Positions 18,402-27,937 of a stretch of 64,000 bases of DNA are shown piece by piece (positions within the stretch are counted from its first letter, which is position 1; the number at the start of each line of letters is the position of its first letter). The notes under the pieces are model-generated. The model did not search any database. It was not told the origin of the DNA and saw nothing but the letters and a program-made list of their open reading frames with translations. Made by a program: the position numbers and the translations under genes. The stretch comes from Lysobacterales bacterium 63-13. GTDB lineage: Bacteria > Pseudomonadota > Gammaproteobacteria > Xanthomonadales > Rhodanobacteraceae. The stretch spans positions 186,001 to 250,000 of the forward strand of contig MKWR01000004.1 in the NCBI GenBank assembly GCA_001899855.1. The letters run 5' to 3'.

Positions 18402-19421
18402 TCAGGCGATCGCGCAATGCCCCAATTCAGCCGATGCGGACGCATCGTCCGCCGGTACGCCGCCGACCAGGGATATCTCCCTGAAGCCGTCTCCATCGTG
18501 CAGCACGAACAAGGCATCCATGCCGCGTTGCCGCGCCAGTTCGATGCCGGCTTTTTCGCCGAGCACCAGCAAGGCGGTCGCCCAGGCATCGGCCAGCATG
18601 GCGCTCGTGGCGACGACACTGACCGCCGCCAGGCGATTCTCCGCAGGCGCGCGGCGGATTCCATTCATCGTATGCGCGCGGCTGCGGCCTTCGTGCTCGA
18701 CCCAGTGGCGATAATCACCGGAGGTCGCAATGGCCGCATCCTCGAGTTCCATCACGCCCATGACCTCGCGCAGGTGGCGCACCGGTTTTTCAATGGCGAT
18801 GGCCCACGGCTGTCCGCCCGGCTTGCAGCCGCGGGCGCGCATCTCGCCGTCGATGCCGACCAGGTAGTCGGTGATGCCAAGGCGGTCGAGGCAGCGCGCC
18901 AGTTCATCGACGCCGTAGCCCTTGGCGATGCCGGAGAGATCAAGGGACAGGGCCGCCCGTTTGCGTACGCGACCGTGCGCGCGATCGAGGTCAAGGCAGT
19001 CACTTGCCGGCCGATGCGCCTGGCTGGCCAGGGTCTTGATCCGCGCTTCGTCGATCTGTCCGTTGGCGGGGCCGAAACCCCAGGCCTTGACCAGATCACC
19101 GACGCCGATGTCAAACGCGCCATGCGACTCCCGGCTGACGCGCAAGGCGGCCTCGAGGACATCGAACAAGGCATGCGGGACGCGCAGCCATGCGTCGACG
19201 GGCGCGTTGTTCAGGCGATTGAGATCGGAGTCCGCTTTCCAGCTCGACATCTGCCTGTCCACCGCATCCACCGCGGCAGACAGGCGCGCAGCGATTGCCG
19301 TTTCGTCCGCGGCGGCGGCGTAGAAGACCGCGCTGTAGCGGCTGCCCATGGTCGGGCCATGCAGGCTGTACCGCTGCCTGGTGCCGGCTGGCGCCTCACG
19401 CGGATCCGAATACGTCTTCAC
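18402..19421 (-). CDS. apbE: FAD:protein FMN transferase (ApbE family)
   Basis: Mg2+-dependent enzyme that attaches FMN covalently to a Ser or Thr of partner proteins. Family motifs: GPTMGSRY near the start, DLSGIAKGYGVD, ATSGDYRHW and the Mg2+-site TSAMLADAWATALLVLG. The usual H-x-(I/V)DP-x-TG stretch is replaced by HTMNGIRRAP. I start at GTG 19421, which has AGGG 9 bases upstream and overlaps the previous stop by 26 bases; 339 residues. No signal peptide or lipobox is visible in this frame or upstream, which is odd because most ApbE proteins act outside the cytosol and the likely substrate next door is exported. Confidence 0.88.
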   Translation of the reverse strand: MKTYSDPREAPAGTRQRYSLHGPTMGSRYSAVFYAAAADETAIAARLSAAVDAVDRQMSSWKADSDLNRLNNAPVDAWLRVPHALFDVLEAALRVSRESHGAFDIGVGDLVKAWGFGPANGQIDEARIKTLASQAHRPASDCLDLDRAHGRVRKRAALSLDLSGIAKGYGVDELARCLDRLGITDYLVGIDGEMRARGCKPGGQPWAIAIEKPVRHLREVMGVMELEDAAIATSGDYRHWVEHEGRSRAHTMNGIRRAPAENRLAAVSVVATSAMLADAWATALLVLGEKAGIELARQRGMDALFVLHDGDGFREISLVGGVPADDASASAELGHCAIA

Positions 19422-21630
19422 GATAGCGCCCTTGCAGTTTGAGAGTCTGCACATCGAGGTTGAGCGGGGAGAGGATTCCATCCACGGCGTGCATGATGCC
19501 GGTGGCCATGGCACGGCTGCCGCAGACGAGGATCTGCGCGCCGTTCTCGATCAGGCGACGGATCTGCGAGGCGTGGTCGAGGACGCGATCCTGCACATAG
19601 CCGCCTTCCTTGACGCGGGAAAAGACCGCATGCAACTGGGTCAGGCGGCGATCGGCCAGGTATTCACCGAGTTCCGGTTCATAGAGGAAATCGGAAGCCG
19701 GGTCGCGACCGCCCCAGTACAGGTACATCGGGTACTTGTCCGTGTTGTTGCGGATGAACCCGGCCAGCGGGCCAATGCCGGCACCGGCACCGATGAGGAT
19801 GACCGGAGCCTTGCCGGATGCCGGGCGGAAATGCGGATTGGCCTGGATGAAGGCAGCGATGTGCTGGCCAGGCTGCAGGTCATGCAGCATGCCCGAGCAC
19901 AGGCCGCCGGGATGCTTGCGCACGCAGATTTCCAGGAAACCGTTCTTCGAACCGCTGGCCAGGGAATAGAACCGCGGCTGCGGGCTGCCCGGCGGCACGA
20001 CTGCCAGCAGATCACCGGCCTCGAAACGTGGCAGGCCCTGCAAGCCCAAGCGCCGCGCGAAGCGACCGATGCGCCCACGCGGTGCCGGGGCGGCAAAGCG
20101 CAGGATGCTGGTGGGTGCCTGCACCTGCGCGCCGTAGTCGGTGCGGCTGATCAATTCCAGGGCGCGGGTTTGCGCATGCCTGGGCGTGCAGGAGAGCTGC
20201 AGCGGGTGACTGAACAACGCGCCGACGCGGTTCCCCCAGCGCGCAAATTCCTGCGTCGACTGGCGGTCGATGGTGTCCAGATCGAGGGCTTGCGGCCAAC
20301 CGCGTGCAAGCAGGGCTTGCTGCGTATCGCGGGCAAATTGGCAGAATTTCGGAAACTGGCGATCACCAAAGCCAAGCACCGCGAACGCCGGTCGATGGCT
20401 GCCGGAATAGCGCTGCAGGCGGGCGAGGAACTGCCTGGCCGAGGCGGGCGCATCGCCATCGGCATAGGTCGAGGTCAGGATGAACAGATGGCGTGCCTGT
20501 CGATACTGCGTCGCCATCTCGTTCATCGCCGCCGTGTGCACGCGCAGGCCATTCGCGCGCAAGGCATCGTGCAATGCTTGCGCAAAGCACCAGGTGCTGT
20601 TGCTCTCGCTGCCTACGAGGATGACGACATCGGCCGCTTGCGCTCCGGCGTTGGCGGCAAGGCGCGGCCGCGAGCGGTAGCGTTGCCACCACATCAGCAC
20701 GCCGGTGCCGCCCATCACCGGCACGCTCAGCGCGCTGAGGCCGAGCAGCAAGCCCAGCCACCACAAGCCCTCGCCGGTGTGCAGGCGATAGATCAGTTCA
20801 TGGGCCTTTTGCGTGCCGTTGTGCGCGCGCCAGGAGAGCAGGGTACCTTGCACCTGGTCGACATAGCCGTCACCGAGCGCGGTGCTCAGGGAGTAGAAAT
20901 CCTCGGGATTTTGCGGATCCGGATAGACCAGCTCGCGCAGGTCGTTCAGATCGACGGCTTGCAGCGCGGGCAAGGAAGCGACAGGCGCAATCGGGCCGCT
21001 CACCGCCACGCTCGGGAAATCCGGCTCGTCCTGCGAGCCGTCGGAGAGGAATCCAAACGTCGCCGCCGACATGTACATCCCGGTCAGCGCGGACAGCAGC
21101 AATCCAAACACCGCGACACGCCCCAGCTGCGCATGCCAGCGCTGGCTGAAAGTTCCACGCAGGGGACGCGCCAGTTGCCGCCAGCCGCCGGCGCGGCGGA
21201 CCAGCAAGGCCACGCCGGACAGACACAGCAGCAGCATCGCCACGGCCCCGAAACCGGCCACGGCCCGGCCGGGTGTATCGGCGAGGAACGAGCGATGCAG
21301 GTTCTTTACCCAGCGCATGAAGGCGGAAGGCGCATAAGGGCCGACGCCTTGCCCGCTCAGCGGATCGACGCGCTCCGCACCGGCCACGCCATCCTGGCTG
21401 TAGTAGACGATGACCGAGCCGGAGGCCGAGCGCTGGATCTGCTCCACGCCCGGATAATGCCGCGCCACCCGTTCGGCCAGCGCTGCCACGCTGACCTGGC
21501 CGCGGTCGGGCACGCTGGCCTGCAGCCGCTCGAGCGCCGGATTGACCGACAGGGTGGCGCCGCTGAGGGCCAGCACGGCCAGCAGCAGGGCCGTCAGCAA
21601 GGCGGGAAGGGAATGCGTCCGGCGCAGCAT
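19396..21630 (-). CDS. PepSY-TM / flavodoxin / ferredoxin-NADP reductase-type fusion
   Basis: Membrane flavoprotein of 744 residues. The N-terminal PepSY-associated region has about four to five transmembrane segments (residues 13-32, 155-175, 190-210, 330-350) with conserved His in NLHRSFL, RWHAQLGR and RLHTGEGLWW that could bind heme. Then comes a flavodoxin-like domain (VVILVGSESNSTW, TYADGDAP) and a CysJ/FNR-like reductase domain (RFYSLASG for FAD, GLCSGMLH, LIGAGAGIGPLAGF and CGSRAMATG for NADPH). It probably passes electrons from NADPH across the membrane to the periplasm. ATG 21630 has GGAGG upstream. It overlaps apbE. Confidence 0.85.
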   Translation of the reverse strand: MLRRTHSLPALLTALLLAVLALSGATLSVNPALERLQASVPDRGQVSVAALAERVARHYPGVEQIQRSASGSVIVYYSQDGVAGAERVDPLSGQGVGPYAPSAFMRWVKNLHRSFLADTPGRAVAGFGAVAMLLLCLSGVALLVRRAGGWRQLARPLRGTFSQRWHAQLGRVAVFGLLLSALTGMYMSAATFGFLSDGSQDEPDFPSVAVSGPIAPVASLPALQAVDLNDLRELVYPDPQNPEDFYSLSTALGDGYVDQVQGTLLSWRAHNGTQKAHELIYRLHTGEGLWWLGLLLGLSALSVPVMGGTGVLMWWQRYRSRPRLAANAGAQAADVVILVGSESNSTWCFAQALHDALRANGLRVHTAAMNEMATQYRQARHLFILTSTYADGDAPASARQFLARLQRYSGSHRPAFAVLGFGDRQFPKFCQFARDTQQALLARGWPQALDLDTIDRQSTQEFARWGNRVGALFSHPLQLSCTPRHAQTRALELISRTDYGAQVQAPTSILRFAAPAPRGRIGRFARRLGLQGLPRFEAGDLLAVVPPGSPQPRFYSLASGSKNGFLEICVRKHPGGLCSGMLHDLQPGQHIAAFIQANPHFRPASGKAPVILIGAGAGIGPLAGFIRNNTDKYPMYLYWGGRDPASDFLYEPELGEYLADRRLTQLHAVFSRVKEGGYVQDRVLDHASQIRRLIENGAQILVCGSRAMATGIMHAVDGILSPLNLDVQTLKLQGRYREDVFGSA

Positions 21631-21658
21631 GATTGGCGTGTCCTCCGTCTGTGGGTGG

Positions 21659-22129
21659 TTACATGTCGTAGGTGAGTGACTGCACGTAACCGCGTCCGCT
21701 CGCCGGCTTGCCGGCACCGGCGGCGGTCAGTGGCGTGCGTACATCGGCGGCATTGTCCCGGCCGTCTTCCACCGCCGAGTCCACGCGGATCTCGTAGCCG
21801 GCATCGAGCAGGGTGTCGGCGAGGTCGACGGTGACTTTCAAGCTCTGCCCGCTGCCCACGCTGGCGCCACTGACGCCGTCAAACTCGGCGCGGTTCATGC
21901 CGCTGCCGCGTGCCCAGTCGCGCAGGTGCTTGTAGTACTTGGCCTTGCGGCCCGATACCCAGAGCGTCTTCTGGTACTGGCCCGCGGCATCGGTGACGTA
22001 GATCGCCAGGTAGGCACCGTCGCCGCTGTAATTCTTCATTTGCGCGGTCAAGGTCAGCGGCCTTGCCTGGGCCAGGCCGGGCAGGGCGATGATTCCTGCG
22101 AGGCAGAGTGAAAGTGCAGTCTTGTTCAT
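21659..22129 (-). CDS. DUF2271 periplasmic protein with flavinylation-like motif
   Basis: Protein of 156 residues with a signal peptide (MNKTALSLCL to LAQA). DUF2271 hallmarks: YLAIYVTDAAGQYQKTLWV, KYYKHLRDW and a final SLTYDM. Near residue 84 it carries DGVSGASVG, close to the D-x-x-(S/T)GA(S/T) site that ApbE modifies in NqrC and RnfG, so Ser90 may carry covalent FMN. ATG 22129 has GGAG 7 bases upstream; ATG 22135 overlaps the previous stop and has poor spacing. Proposed electron acceptor of the adjacent membrane reductase. Confidence 0.8.
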   Translation of the reverse strand: MNKTALSLCLAGIIALPGLAQARPLTLTAQMKNYSGDGAYLAIYVTDAAGQYQKTLWVSGRKAKYYKHLRDWARGSGMNRAEFDGVSGASVGSGQSLKVTVDLADTLLDAGYEIRVDSAVEDGRDNAADVRTPLTAAGAGKPASGRGYVQSLTYDM

Positions 22130-22131
22130 GC

Positions 22132-22494
22132 TCATTCTCCGGCGGGTTTCGTGGTGGCCGAGGGTGCGGCGGATTGCTGATCCGCATCCCGGTCGAGGTA
22201 ATCGGCAGCCTCGCCGCCCTGGTCGAAGCGGATTTCCAGGGTGCGGATACGCAATGAAGCAGGTGCGTACTTGGCCTTGAAGGCATTGCCGATCGTGTCG
22301 ACGCCGCGGACTTCGTAGCAGCCGTCATCCACCTTGATGCGCTGTACGGTCCAGCCATGCTGTTCGAGTTGCGCGCGCAATGCCTCGCGCGGCTGCCAGT
22401 CGGTAACCGGGTCGCTGCAGTCGGCGGACGCCAGCGCGCTGCCGCTGAAAACGAGGCCGGCAAGGACGGCGCTGAGGGGCTTGAAGGATTTCAT
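22132..22494 (-). CDS. Secreted PepSY domain protein
   Basis: Protein of 120 residues: signal peptide (MKSFKPLSAV to SALAS), then one PepSY unit with QHGWTVQRIKVDDGCYEVRGVD and LRIRTLEIRFDQGG. PepSY domains are found in periplasmic regulators and in redox proteins, and often sit beside QseBC-type two-component systems. Two cysteines (DCSDP and DGCYEV) may form a disulfide. The ATG at 22494 has GGAGA upstream. It is the first gene of the flavin operon and divergent from the response regulator. Confidence 0.8.
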   Translation of the reverse strand: MKSFKPLSAVLAGLVFSGSALASADCSDPVTDWQPREALRAQLEQHGWTVQRIKVDDGCYEVRGVDTIGNAFKAKYAPASLRIRTLEIRFDQGGEAADYLDRDADQQSAAPSATTKPAGE

Positions 22495-22631
22495 TGGCGG
22501 GGTCTCCTTGGGGTGTGTGTGGCGGACTCTAGCGGCGCATGCTGATGTCAACCTTAAGGCGGGCCTCGTTTGCGCATAGACTGGCCGCGCGCCATGCCGT
22601 GTGGCGTCCGCGATCCTGCTCAGGGGAGGCC

Positions 22632-23291
22632 ATGCGCGTACTCTTGGTTGAAGACAGCGCCGATCTGGGTCAGGCGGTGCGCGAGCAGATTGCCGAGGAC
22701 GGGCATGCCGTGGATTGGGTGCAGCGCCTCGACCACGCCACGCTCAGCGTCAAGTCGAGCGCGTATGACCTGATCCTGCTCGACCTGATGTTGCCGGATG
22801 GCGGTGGCATCGATTTCCTGCGCAAACGCCGCGCTGCCGGCGACGCCACGCCCGTCATCATCCTCACCGCAAGGGATCAGCTCTCCGATCGCATTGCCGG
22901 ACTGAATGCCGGCGCGGATGATTACCTGGTGAAACCCTTCGATCTGTCCGAATTGTCGGCACGGATCGCCGCCGTCGCGCGCCGCTACAGCGGCAATCCG
23001 AATCCGCAAATCGAGCTTGGCGGATTGCGCATCGATCTGTCGCATCGAACCATCCAGCGCGGCGCAGCCATGATCGACCTGACCGCCCGTGAATGGGCCT
23101 TGTTCGAGGCCTTCCTGCAGCGTCCCGGCGCGTTGTTTTCGAAAGCGCAACTCGAGGAGCGCCTGTATGAGTTTGGCGCGGAGATCGAGAGCAACACGAT
23201 CGAGGTGCACATCAGCCACCTGCGCAAGAAACTCGGCTTCCAGGTCGTCGAGACAGTGCGCGGCGTGGGCTACCGGTTGGGCACGGCATGA
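22632..23291 (+). CDS. Two-component response regulator, OmpR/PhoP (QseB-like)
   Basis: DNA-binding response regulator of 219 residues. Receiver domain (VLLVEDSADLG with the acidic pair, LILLDLMLPDG with the phospho-Asp, ILTARD, and VKPFDLSEL with the Lys) followed by a winged helix (LTAREWALFEAF, IEVHISHLRKKLG, VRGVGYRL). A strong ribosome site (GGGGAGG) precedes ATG 22632; the longer frame from 22539 is not needed. Together with the adjacent kinase it probably controls the divergent PepSY/DUF2271/apbE operon. Confidence 0.92.
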   Translation: MRVLLVEDSADLGQAVREQIAEDGHAVDWVQRLDHATLSVKSSAYDLILLDLMLPDGGGIDFLRKRRAAGDATPVIILTARDQLSDRIAGLNAGADDYLVKPFDLSELSARIAAVARRYSGNPNPQIELGGLRIDLSHRTIQRGAAMIDLTAREWALFEAFLQRPGALFSKAQLEERLYEFGAEIESNTIEVHISHLRKKLGFQVVETVRGVGYRLGTA

Positions 23292-24625
23292 AGACGCCGC
23301 AAAGCCTGCAAAGGCAACTTGTTTACGGCCTCACGCTGGGGCTTGTGCTGTTCTGGCTGCTGGCCGCGCTGGTGTCCGGGCTGGTCGTGCGGCACCGGCT
23401 CGACCAGACTTTCGACAATGCCATGCTGGAAGCCGCGCAACGCATCCTGCCACTGGCTGTTCTGGATATTCTCGATCGCGAGGATCCTGTCCTGCCGCAG
23501 CGGGTGGCGCCGCTGACCACGCAGCAGAAGGGTTTTTCCTACGTCGTGCGTGACAGCCAGGGGAATATCCTCTTGCAGTCCTTCAGCGCCGACCCGGCCG
23601 TGTTCGGCCCACTCACACTGAGCGGCTTCGCCAGCACCGCGACGCATCGCCTGTATGCCACCAGTGCCTTGCGCGAAACGGTATTCCTGCAGATCGCCGA
23701 ACCGCTTGCCTATCGGCAGACGGCAGTCCGCGATGCGACCGTCGCCCTGTTGCTGCCGCTGTTGTTCCTGATACCGGCCAGCCTGTTCGGCATCTGGCTG
23801 TTCGTGCGTTTCAGTCTGCGCAGCGTGCGTGGCTATGGCCTGGCGATCGAGGCGCGCGGCGTCGGCAACCTGTCGCCGGTCCATGCCGGCAGGCTTCCTG
23901 CGGAGATCAGGCCCATCGCCGATGCCGTCAATCGCCTGCTCGAACGCTTGCGCCGCGCGCTGGAAAGCGAACGCAGGTTTGCCGCCAACAGCGCGCATGA
24001 ATTGCGCACGCCCCTGGCGGCAACCCTCGCCCAGGTTCAGCGCCTGCGCCACGATGCGCCGGCAGGGCCGTTGCAGGCACGCGCCGCGCAGATTGAAGCC
24101 TCGCTCAAGGAACTCGCGCGACTGGCGGAAAAGCTGATGCAACTGGCCAAGGCGGAAGGCGGCGGCGTGTTTGCGGAAGCGCCGCAGGACCTGGCCGTGC
24201 TGCTCGCGCATGTCGTGGCGGATCTGCAGCGAACGGCCCTTGTGCCGATCGAAGCGAGCCTGCCCGCGCCCGGCTCGGTTTTTTCCCTGATCGACGCCGA
24301 CGCCTTTGCCATCCTGGCGCGCAACCTGATCGAGAACGCGTGCAAGCACGGTGCCCAGGATCATGCCGTCGAAGTCAGCTTGTCGACGTCCGCGCGCCTG
24401 CGCGTGGTCAATGCGGGCAGCATCGTGCCGGCGGCCGAGCTGGCGCAGTTGCGGGGTCACTTCGTGCGTGCGGGCAGTCGCGCCGAGGGTTTTGGACTTG
24501 GTCTGGCAATTGTCTCGACCATTGCCAACGGCGTTGGAGCCGAGCTGCTGCTGGCCTCACCCGCCAGCGGCAGGGCGGACGGGTTCGAGGCCGTGGTGCA
24601 GTTTGTTCCCGCAGCACCGCGATGA
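23288..24625 (+). CDS. Sensor histidine kinase (QseC-like)
   Basis: Membrane sensor kinase of 445 residues with transmembrane segments at about 18-40 and 155-178 flanking a periplasmic domain of some 110 residues. A HAMP-like linker follows, the phosphoacceptor His is in NSAHELRTPLAA, and the ATPase N-box is NLIENACKHG with a G-box GFGLGLAIV. The start overlaps the regulator stop (ATGA). The signal is unknown; the divergent redox operon suggests an envelope redox or metal cue. Confidence 0.9.
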   Translation: MKTPQSLQRQLVYGLTLGLVLFWLLAALVSGLVVRHRLDQTFDNAMLEAAQRILPLAVLDILDREDPVLPQRVAPLTTQQKGFSYVVRDSQGNILLQSFSADPAVFGPLTLSGFASTATHRLYATSALRETVFLQIAEPLAYRQTAVRDATVALLLPLLFLIPASLFGIWLFVRFSLRSVRGYGLAIEARGVGNLSPVHAGRLPAEIRPIADAVNRLLERLRRALESERRFAANSAHELRTPLAATLAQVQRLRHDAPAGPLQARAAQIEASLKELARLAEKLMQLAKAEGGGVFAEAPQDLAVLLAHVVADLQRTALVPIEASLPAPGSVFSLIDADAFAILARNLIENACKHGAQDHAVEVSLSTSARLRVVNAGSIVPAAELAQLRGHFVRAGSRAEGFGLGLAIVSTIANGVGAELLLASPASGRADGFEAVVQFVPAAPR

Positions 24626-24700
24626 TCCATCCGCCCGTCGCCGGCGCGCTGTGCGGTGACCTTGCCGTGATGGCGATCGCGTACTTGCCCAGGCGGGTGC

Positions 24701-27700
24701 TCAGGCTGCGGGCTCCGCCTTCGCCGCGTGGCCCTGGTGGGCGAGCCAGGCGTAATAAAGCAGGGGAATGACCAGCAGGGTCAGCGCGGTGGAGACAAGG
24801 ATGCCGAAGATCAGCGATACGGCGAGTCCTTGGAAGATTGGATCATCGATGATGAAGAATCCACCCACCATGGCCGCCACGCCGGTCAGCACGATCGGCT
24901 TGGCGCGCACCGCGGCGGCATCGATGACGGCGTGGCGCAAGGCCTGGCCGTCGGCAACCTGCTGGTTGATGAAATCGATCAGCAGGATCGAGTTGCGCAC
25001 GATGATGCCGGCCAGCGCGATCATGCCGATCATCGAGGTGGCCGTGTATTGCGCACCGACCAGGGCATGCCCGGGCATCACCCCGATCACGGTCAGCGGA
25101 ATCGGCGCCATGATGATCAGCGGCACGACATAGCTGCGGAACTGGCCGACGACGAGCAGGTAGATCAGCACGAGGCCGACCGAATAGGCCAGGCCCATGT
25201 CGCGGAATGTCTCGTAGGTGATCTGCCATTCGCCATCCCATTTCACCGCCGCCGCGGTGGTGTCGGCGGGCGGGTCGATGAAGGTCTGGCCGATCCTGGC
25301 CGCGCCATCCTCGCCGTCGGCGAGTTTGCCGACCAGTGAAAACATTCCATACAGCGGGCTGTCGGTTGCCCCGGCATCGTCGCCGGTGACCGTCGCGTAA
25401 GGCAGCAGGTCCTTGTGCATGATGGCCTTTTCCCAGTTTGCCTGGCGCACCTCGACGACTTCCGAAAGCGGTACCAGCGTGCCATTCGCCGCGCGCACGC
25501 GCACGGCCAGCAGCTGATCGATCGCCGCCTGGTCGCCGGCCGGCAGGCGCAGGCGCACGGGCACGGCGTAGCGGGCGTGGCCATCCATCAGGTAGGTGGC
25601 ATCGTCACCGGACAGCGCCATGCGCAGGACCTGGGCGATGCCGGCCTGGTCGAGGCCAATTCGGGCGGCGCGCACGCGATCGACGACGATGATCTCGCGC
25701 GCCGCGTCGGCCTCGACGCTGGTGTCGATGTCGACAATGTCGGCTTCGGCACGGAACTTCGCTTCCAGCGCCAGTGCGGTCTTGCGCACGCTGTCGTAAT
25801 CCGGGCCATAGACTTCGGCGACGATGGGCGCGAGCACCGGCGGGCCGGGTGGCACTTCGACCAATTTCACCGATGCCCCGTAGGCCTTGCCGATCGCGGT
25901 CAGCTGCGGACGCACGGCCAGCGCGATGGCATGGCTTTGCCGGTGTCGCTCGTGCTTGTCGACCAGGTTGACCTGCAGGTCGCCGACCAGTGGTCCGCTG
26001 CGCAGGTAGTACTGGCGCACCAGGCCGTTGAAGGTGATCGGACCGGCGGTGCCGGCGTAGCCCTGCCAGTTGCGCACTTCGGCGACCTCGGCAAGGCTGT
26101 CGGCGAGCTTGCCGAGCAGCTCGTTGGTGCGTTCGAGCGTGCTGCCTTCCGGCATGTCGACGACGACCTGGAATTCCGATTTGTTGTCGAGCGGCAGCAT
26201 CTTCAGGATGACCGCCTGGATCACCACCAGGCCAACCGCAGCCATGACCAGCACGCCCATCGCCGCAAACAGCAGGCGTCGCCGCCGCGGTGCCCGATTC
26301 GATTCGAGGAACGGCGCCATGAGCTTGTGCGAGACGCGGTTGAGCCAACCGCCGCGCACGTCCTCGCCTGCACCCGCGTGATCGGCTGCCGGCGCGTGGC
26401 GGGCGAACAGGCGCAATGCCAGCCATGGCGTGACGACGAGGGCGACCGCCAGCGACAGCAGCATGCCGATCGAGGCATTGATCGGGATCGGCCGCATGTA
26501 CGGCCCCATCAGGCCGGAGACGAAGGCCATCGGCAGCAGCGCGGCAATCACCGTGAAGGTGGCAAGGATGGTCGGCCCGCCGACTTCGCTGACCGCCGCC
26601 GGGATGACCTCGCGCAGGCGCGATGCGCCGAGGCGCTGGTGGCGGTGGATGTTCTCGACGACGACGATGGCATCGTCGACGAGGATGCCGATGGAGAAGA
26701 TCAGCGCAAACAGGGATACGCGGTTGATGGTGAAACCCATCGCCCAGGAGGCGAACAAGGTCAGCATTAGGGTGATGATGACGGCGGTGCCGACCACCAC
26801 GGCTTCGCGCCAGCCGAGCGTGAACAGCACCAGCAGGATCACCGACAGCGTCGCGAACATGAGCTTCTGGATCAGCTTGTTGGCCTTGTCGCTGGCTGTC
26901 TGGCCATAGTCGCGCGTGGTCGAAAACTGTACATTGGCAGGAATCACTATGCCGCTCAGCGCCTGCAGGCGCGAGGCCACGGCGCTGGTGATGTCGGCGG
27001 CGTTGCTGCCGGGCTTCTTGGCAATGGCCAAGGTCACGGCGGGTGCATTGCCGCTGGGCGGCCCAGCCTTGCCGGCGGGCGCGCCATACCAGACATAGCT
27101 GCCAGGCAGGTCGGCGCCGCGGCGGATCTGCGCGACATCCGAGAGGAACACCGGCTGGCCCTTGTTGAGGCCGATGACCAGCGCGGCGACATCGGCGGCA
27201 TTGGCGAGGAAGCTGCCCGCCGTCACCGGCACGCTGCGGTCCTCGACGATGCGCACGCCGGCCTGGCTCACCGTGTTGGCCGCGCGCAGGGCGCCGGAAA
27301 GATCCTGGATCGAAAGTCCGTAGGCGGCCAGCCGCGGCGCATCGAGATCGACGATCACGGCGTGCTCGGGTGCGCCGATCGTGTAGACATTGCGCGTGCC
27401 CGGGATCTGCTTGAGTTCGGTTTCAAGCGTGTGGGCGATTTCGCCAAGCGTGGTTGGATTGTGCTCGGGCGCATCGCTCCACAAGGTCACCGCCATGACC
27501 GGCACATCGTCGATACCCATCGGCCGGATCAGCGGCTGGCCGACGCCGAGTCCGGGCGGCACGAAATCCTGGTTCTGGAAGACCTCGTTGTAGAGCCTGA
27601 CGATCGCCGTCTGCCGCGGGATGCCGACCTGGTACTCGACCGTGAAGATGGCCACGCCCGGGCGGCTGATCGAGTAGACATGCTTGATGCCATCGATCGC

Positions 27701-27937
27701 GGCGAGTTTCTGCTCGAGCGGATAGGCGACGAGATTCTCGACATCGCGCACATCGGCTCCGGCAAACGGCACGATCACGTTGGCCATGGTCACGTCGATC
27801 TGCGGCTCTTCCTCGCGCGGCGTGATCAGGGTGGCGGCGATGCCCAGCAGGACGGCCGCGATCGCCAGCACTGGCGTCAGCGGCGAGTCCTGGAACGCGC
27901 GTGCGATGCGCCCGGAAAAACCCAGCGCCTGGCTCAC
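24701..27937 (-). CDS. RND efflux transporter permease
   Basis: Inner-membrane proton-driven RND pump of 1078 residues with 12 predicted helices and two large periplasmic loops. Conserved features: AYPLEQKLAAIDGIKHVYS (porter), VDDAIVVVENIHRH in helix 4 (proton-relay Asp pair), and GIIVRNSILLIDFINQ in helix 11. It belongs to the group usually found as a single permease with a lipoprotein adaptor and no outer-membrane gene. Placed in one operon with sqr, it may export a sulfur compound or an electrophile; that is inference. It overlaps the adaptor by ATGA. Confidence 0.9.
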   Translation of the reverse strand: MSQALGFSGRIARAFQDSPLTPVLAIAAVLLGIAATLITPREEEPQIDVTMANVIVPFAGADVRDVENLVAYPLEQKLAAIDGIKHVYSISRPGVAIFTVEYQVGIPRQTAIVRLYNEVFQNQDFVPPGLGVGQPLIRPMGIDDVPVMAVTLWSDAPEHNPTTLGEIAHTLETELKQIPGTRNVYTIGAPEHAVIVDLDAPRLAAYGLSIQDLSGALRAANTVSQAGVRIVEDRSVPVTAGSFLANAADVAALVIGLNKGQPVFLSDVAQIRRGADLPGSYVWYGAPAGKAGPPSGNAPAVTLAIAKKPGSNAADITSAVASRLQALSGIVIPANVQFSTTRDYGQTASDKANKLIQKLMFATLSVILLVLFTLGWREAVVVGTAVIITLMLTLFASWAMGFTINRVSLFALIFSIGILVDDAIVVVENIHRHQRLGASRLREVIPAAVSEVGGPTILATFTVIAALLPMAFVSGLMGPYMRPIPINASIGMLLSLAVALVVTPWLALRLFARHAPAADHAGAGEDVRGGWLNRVSHKLMAPFLESNRAPRRRRLLFAAMGVLVMAAVGLVVIQAVILKMLPLDNKSEFQVVVDMPEGSTLERTNELLGKLADSLAEVAEVRNWQGYAGTAGPITFNGLVRQYYLRSGPLVGDLQVNLVDKHERHRQSHAIALAVRPQLTAIGKAYGASVKLVEVPPGPPVLAPIVAEVYGPDYDSVRKTALALEAKFRAEADIVDIDTSVEADAAREIIVVDRVRAARIGLDQAGIAQVLRMALSGDDATYLMDGHARYAVPVRLRLPAGDQAAIDQLLAVRVRAANGTLVPLSEVVEVRQANWEKAIMHKDLLPYATVTGDDAGATDSPLYGMFSLVGKLADGEDGAARIGQTFIDPPADTTAAAVKWDGEWQITYETFRDMGLAYSVGLVLIYLLVVGQFRSYVVPLIIMAPIPLTVIGVMPGHALVGAQYTATSMIGMIALAGIIVRNSILLIDFINQQVADGQALRHAVIDAAAVRAKPIVLTGVAAMVGGFFIIDDPIFQGLAVSLIFGILVSTALTLLVIPLLYYAWLAHQGHAAKAEPAA

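Noticed and set aside
22552-22559. CCTTAAGG before the response regulator as a PmrA/QseB box
   Set aside because: Only one half-site; the second TTAA hexamer at 11 bases is missing.
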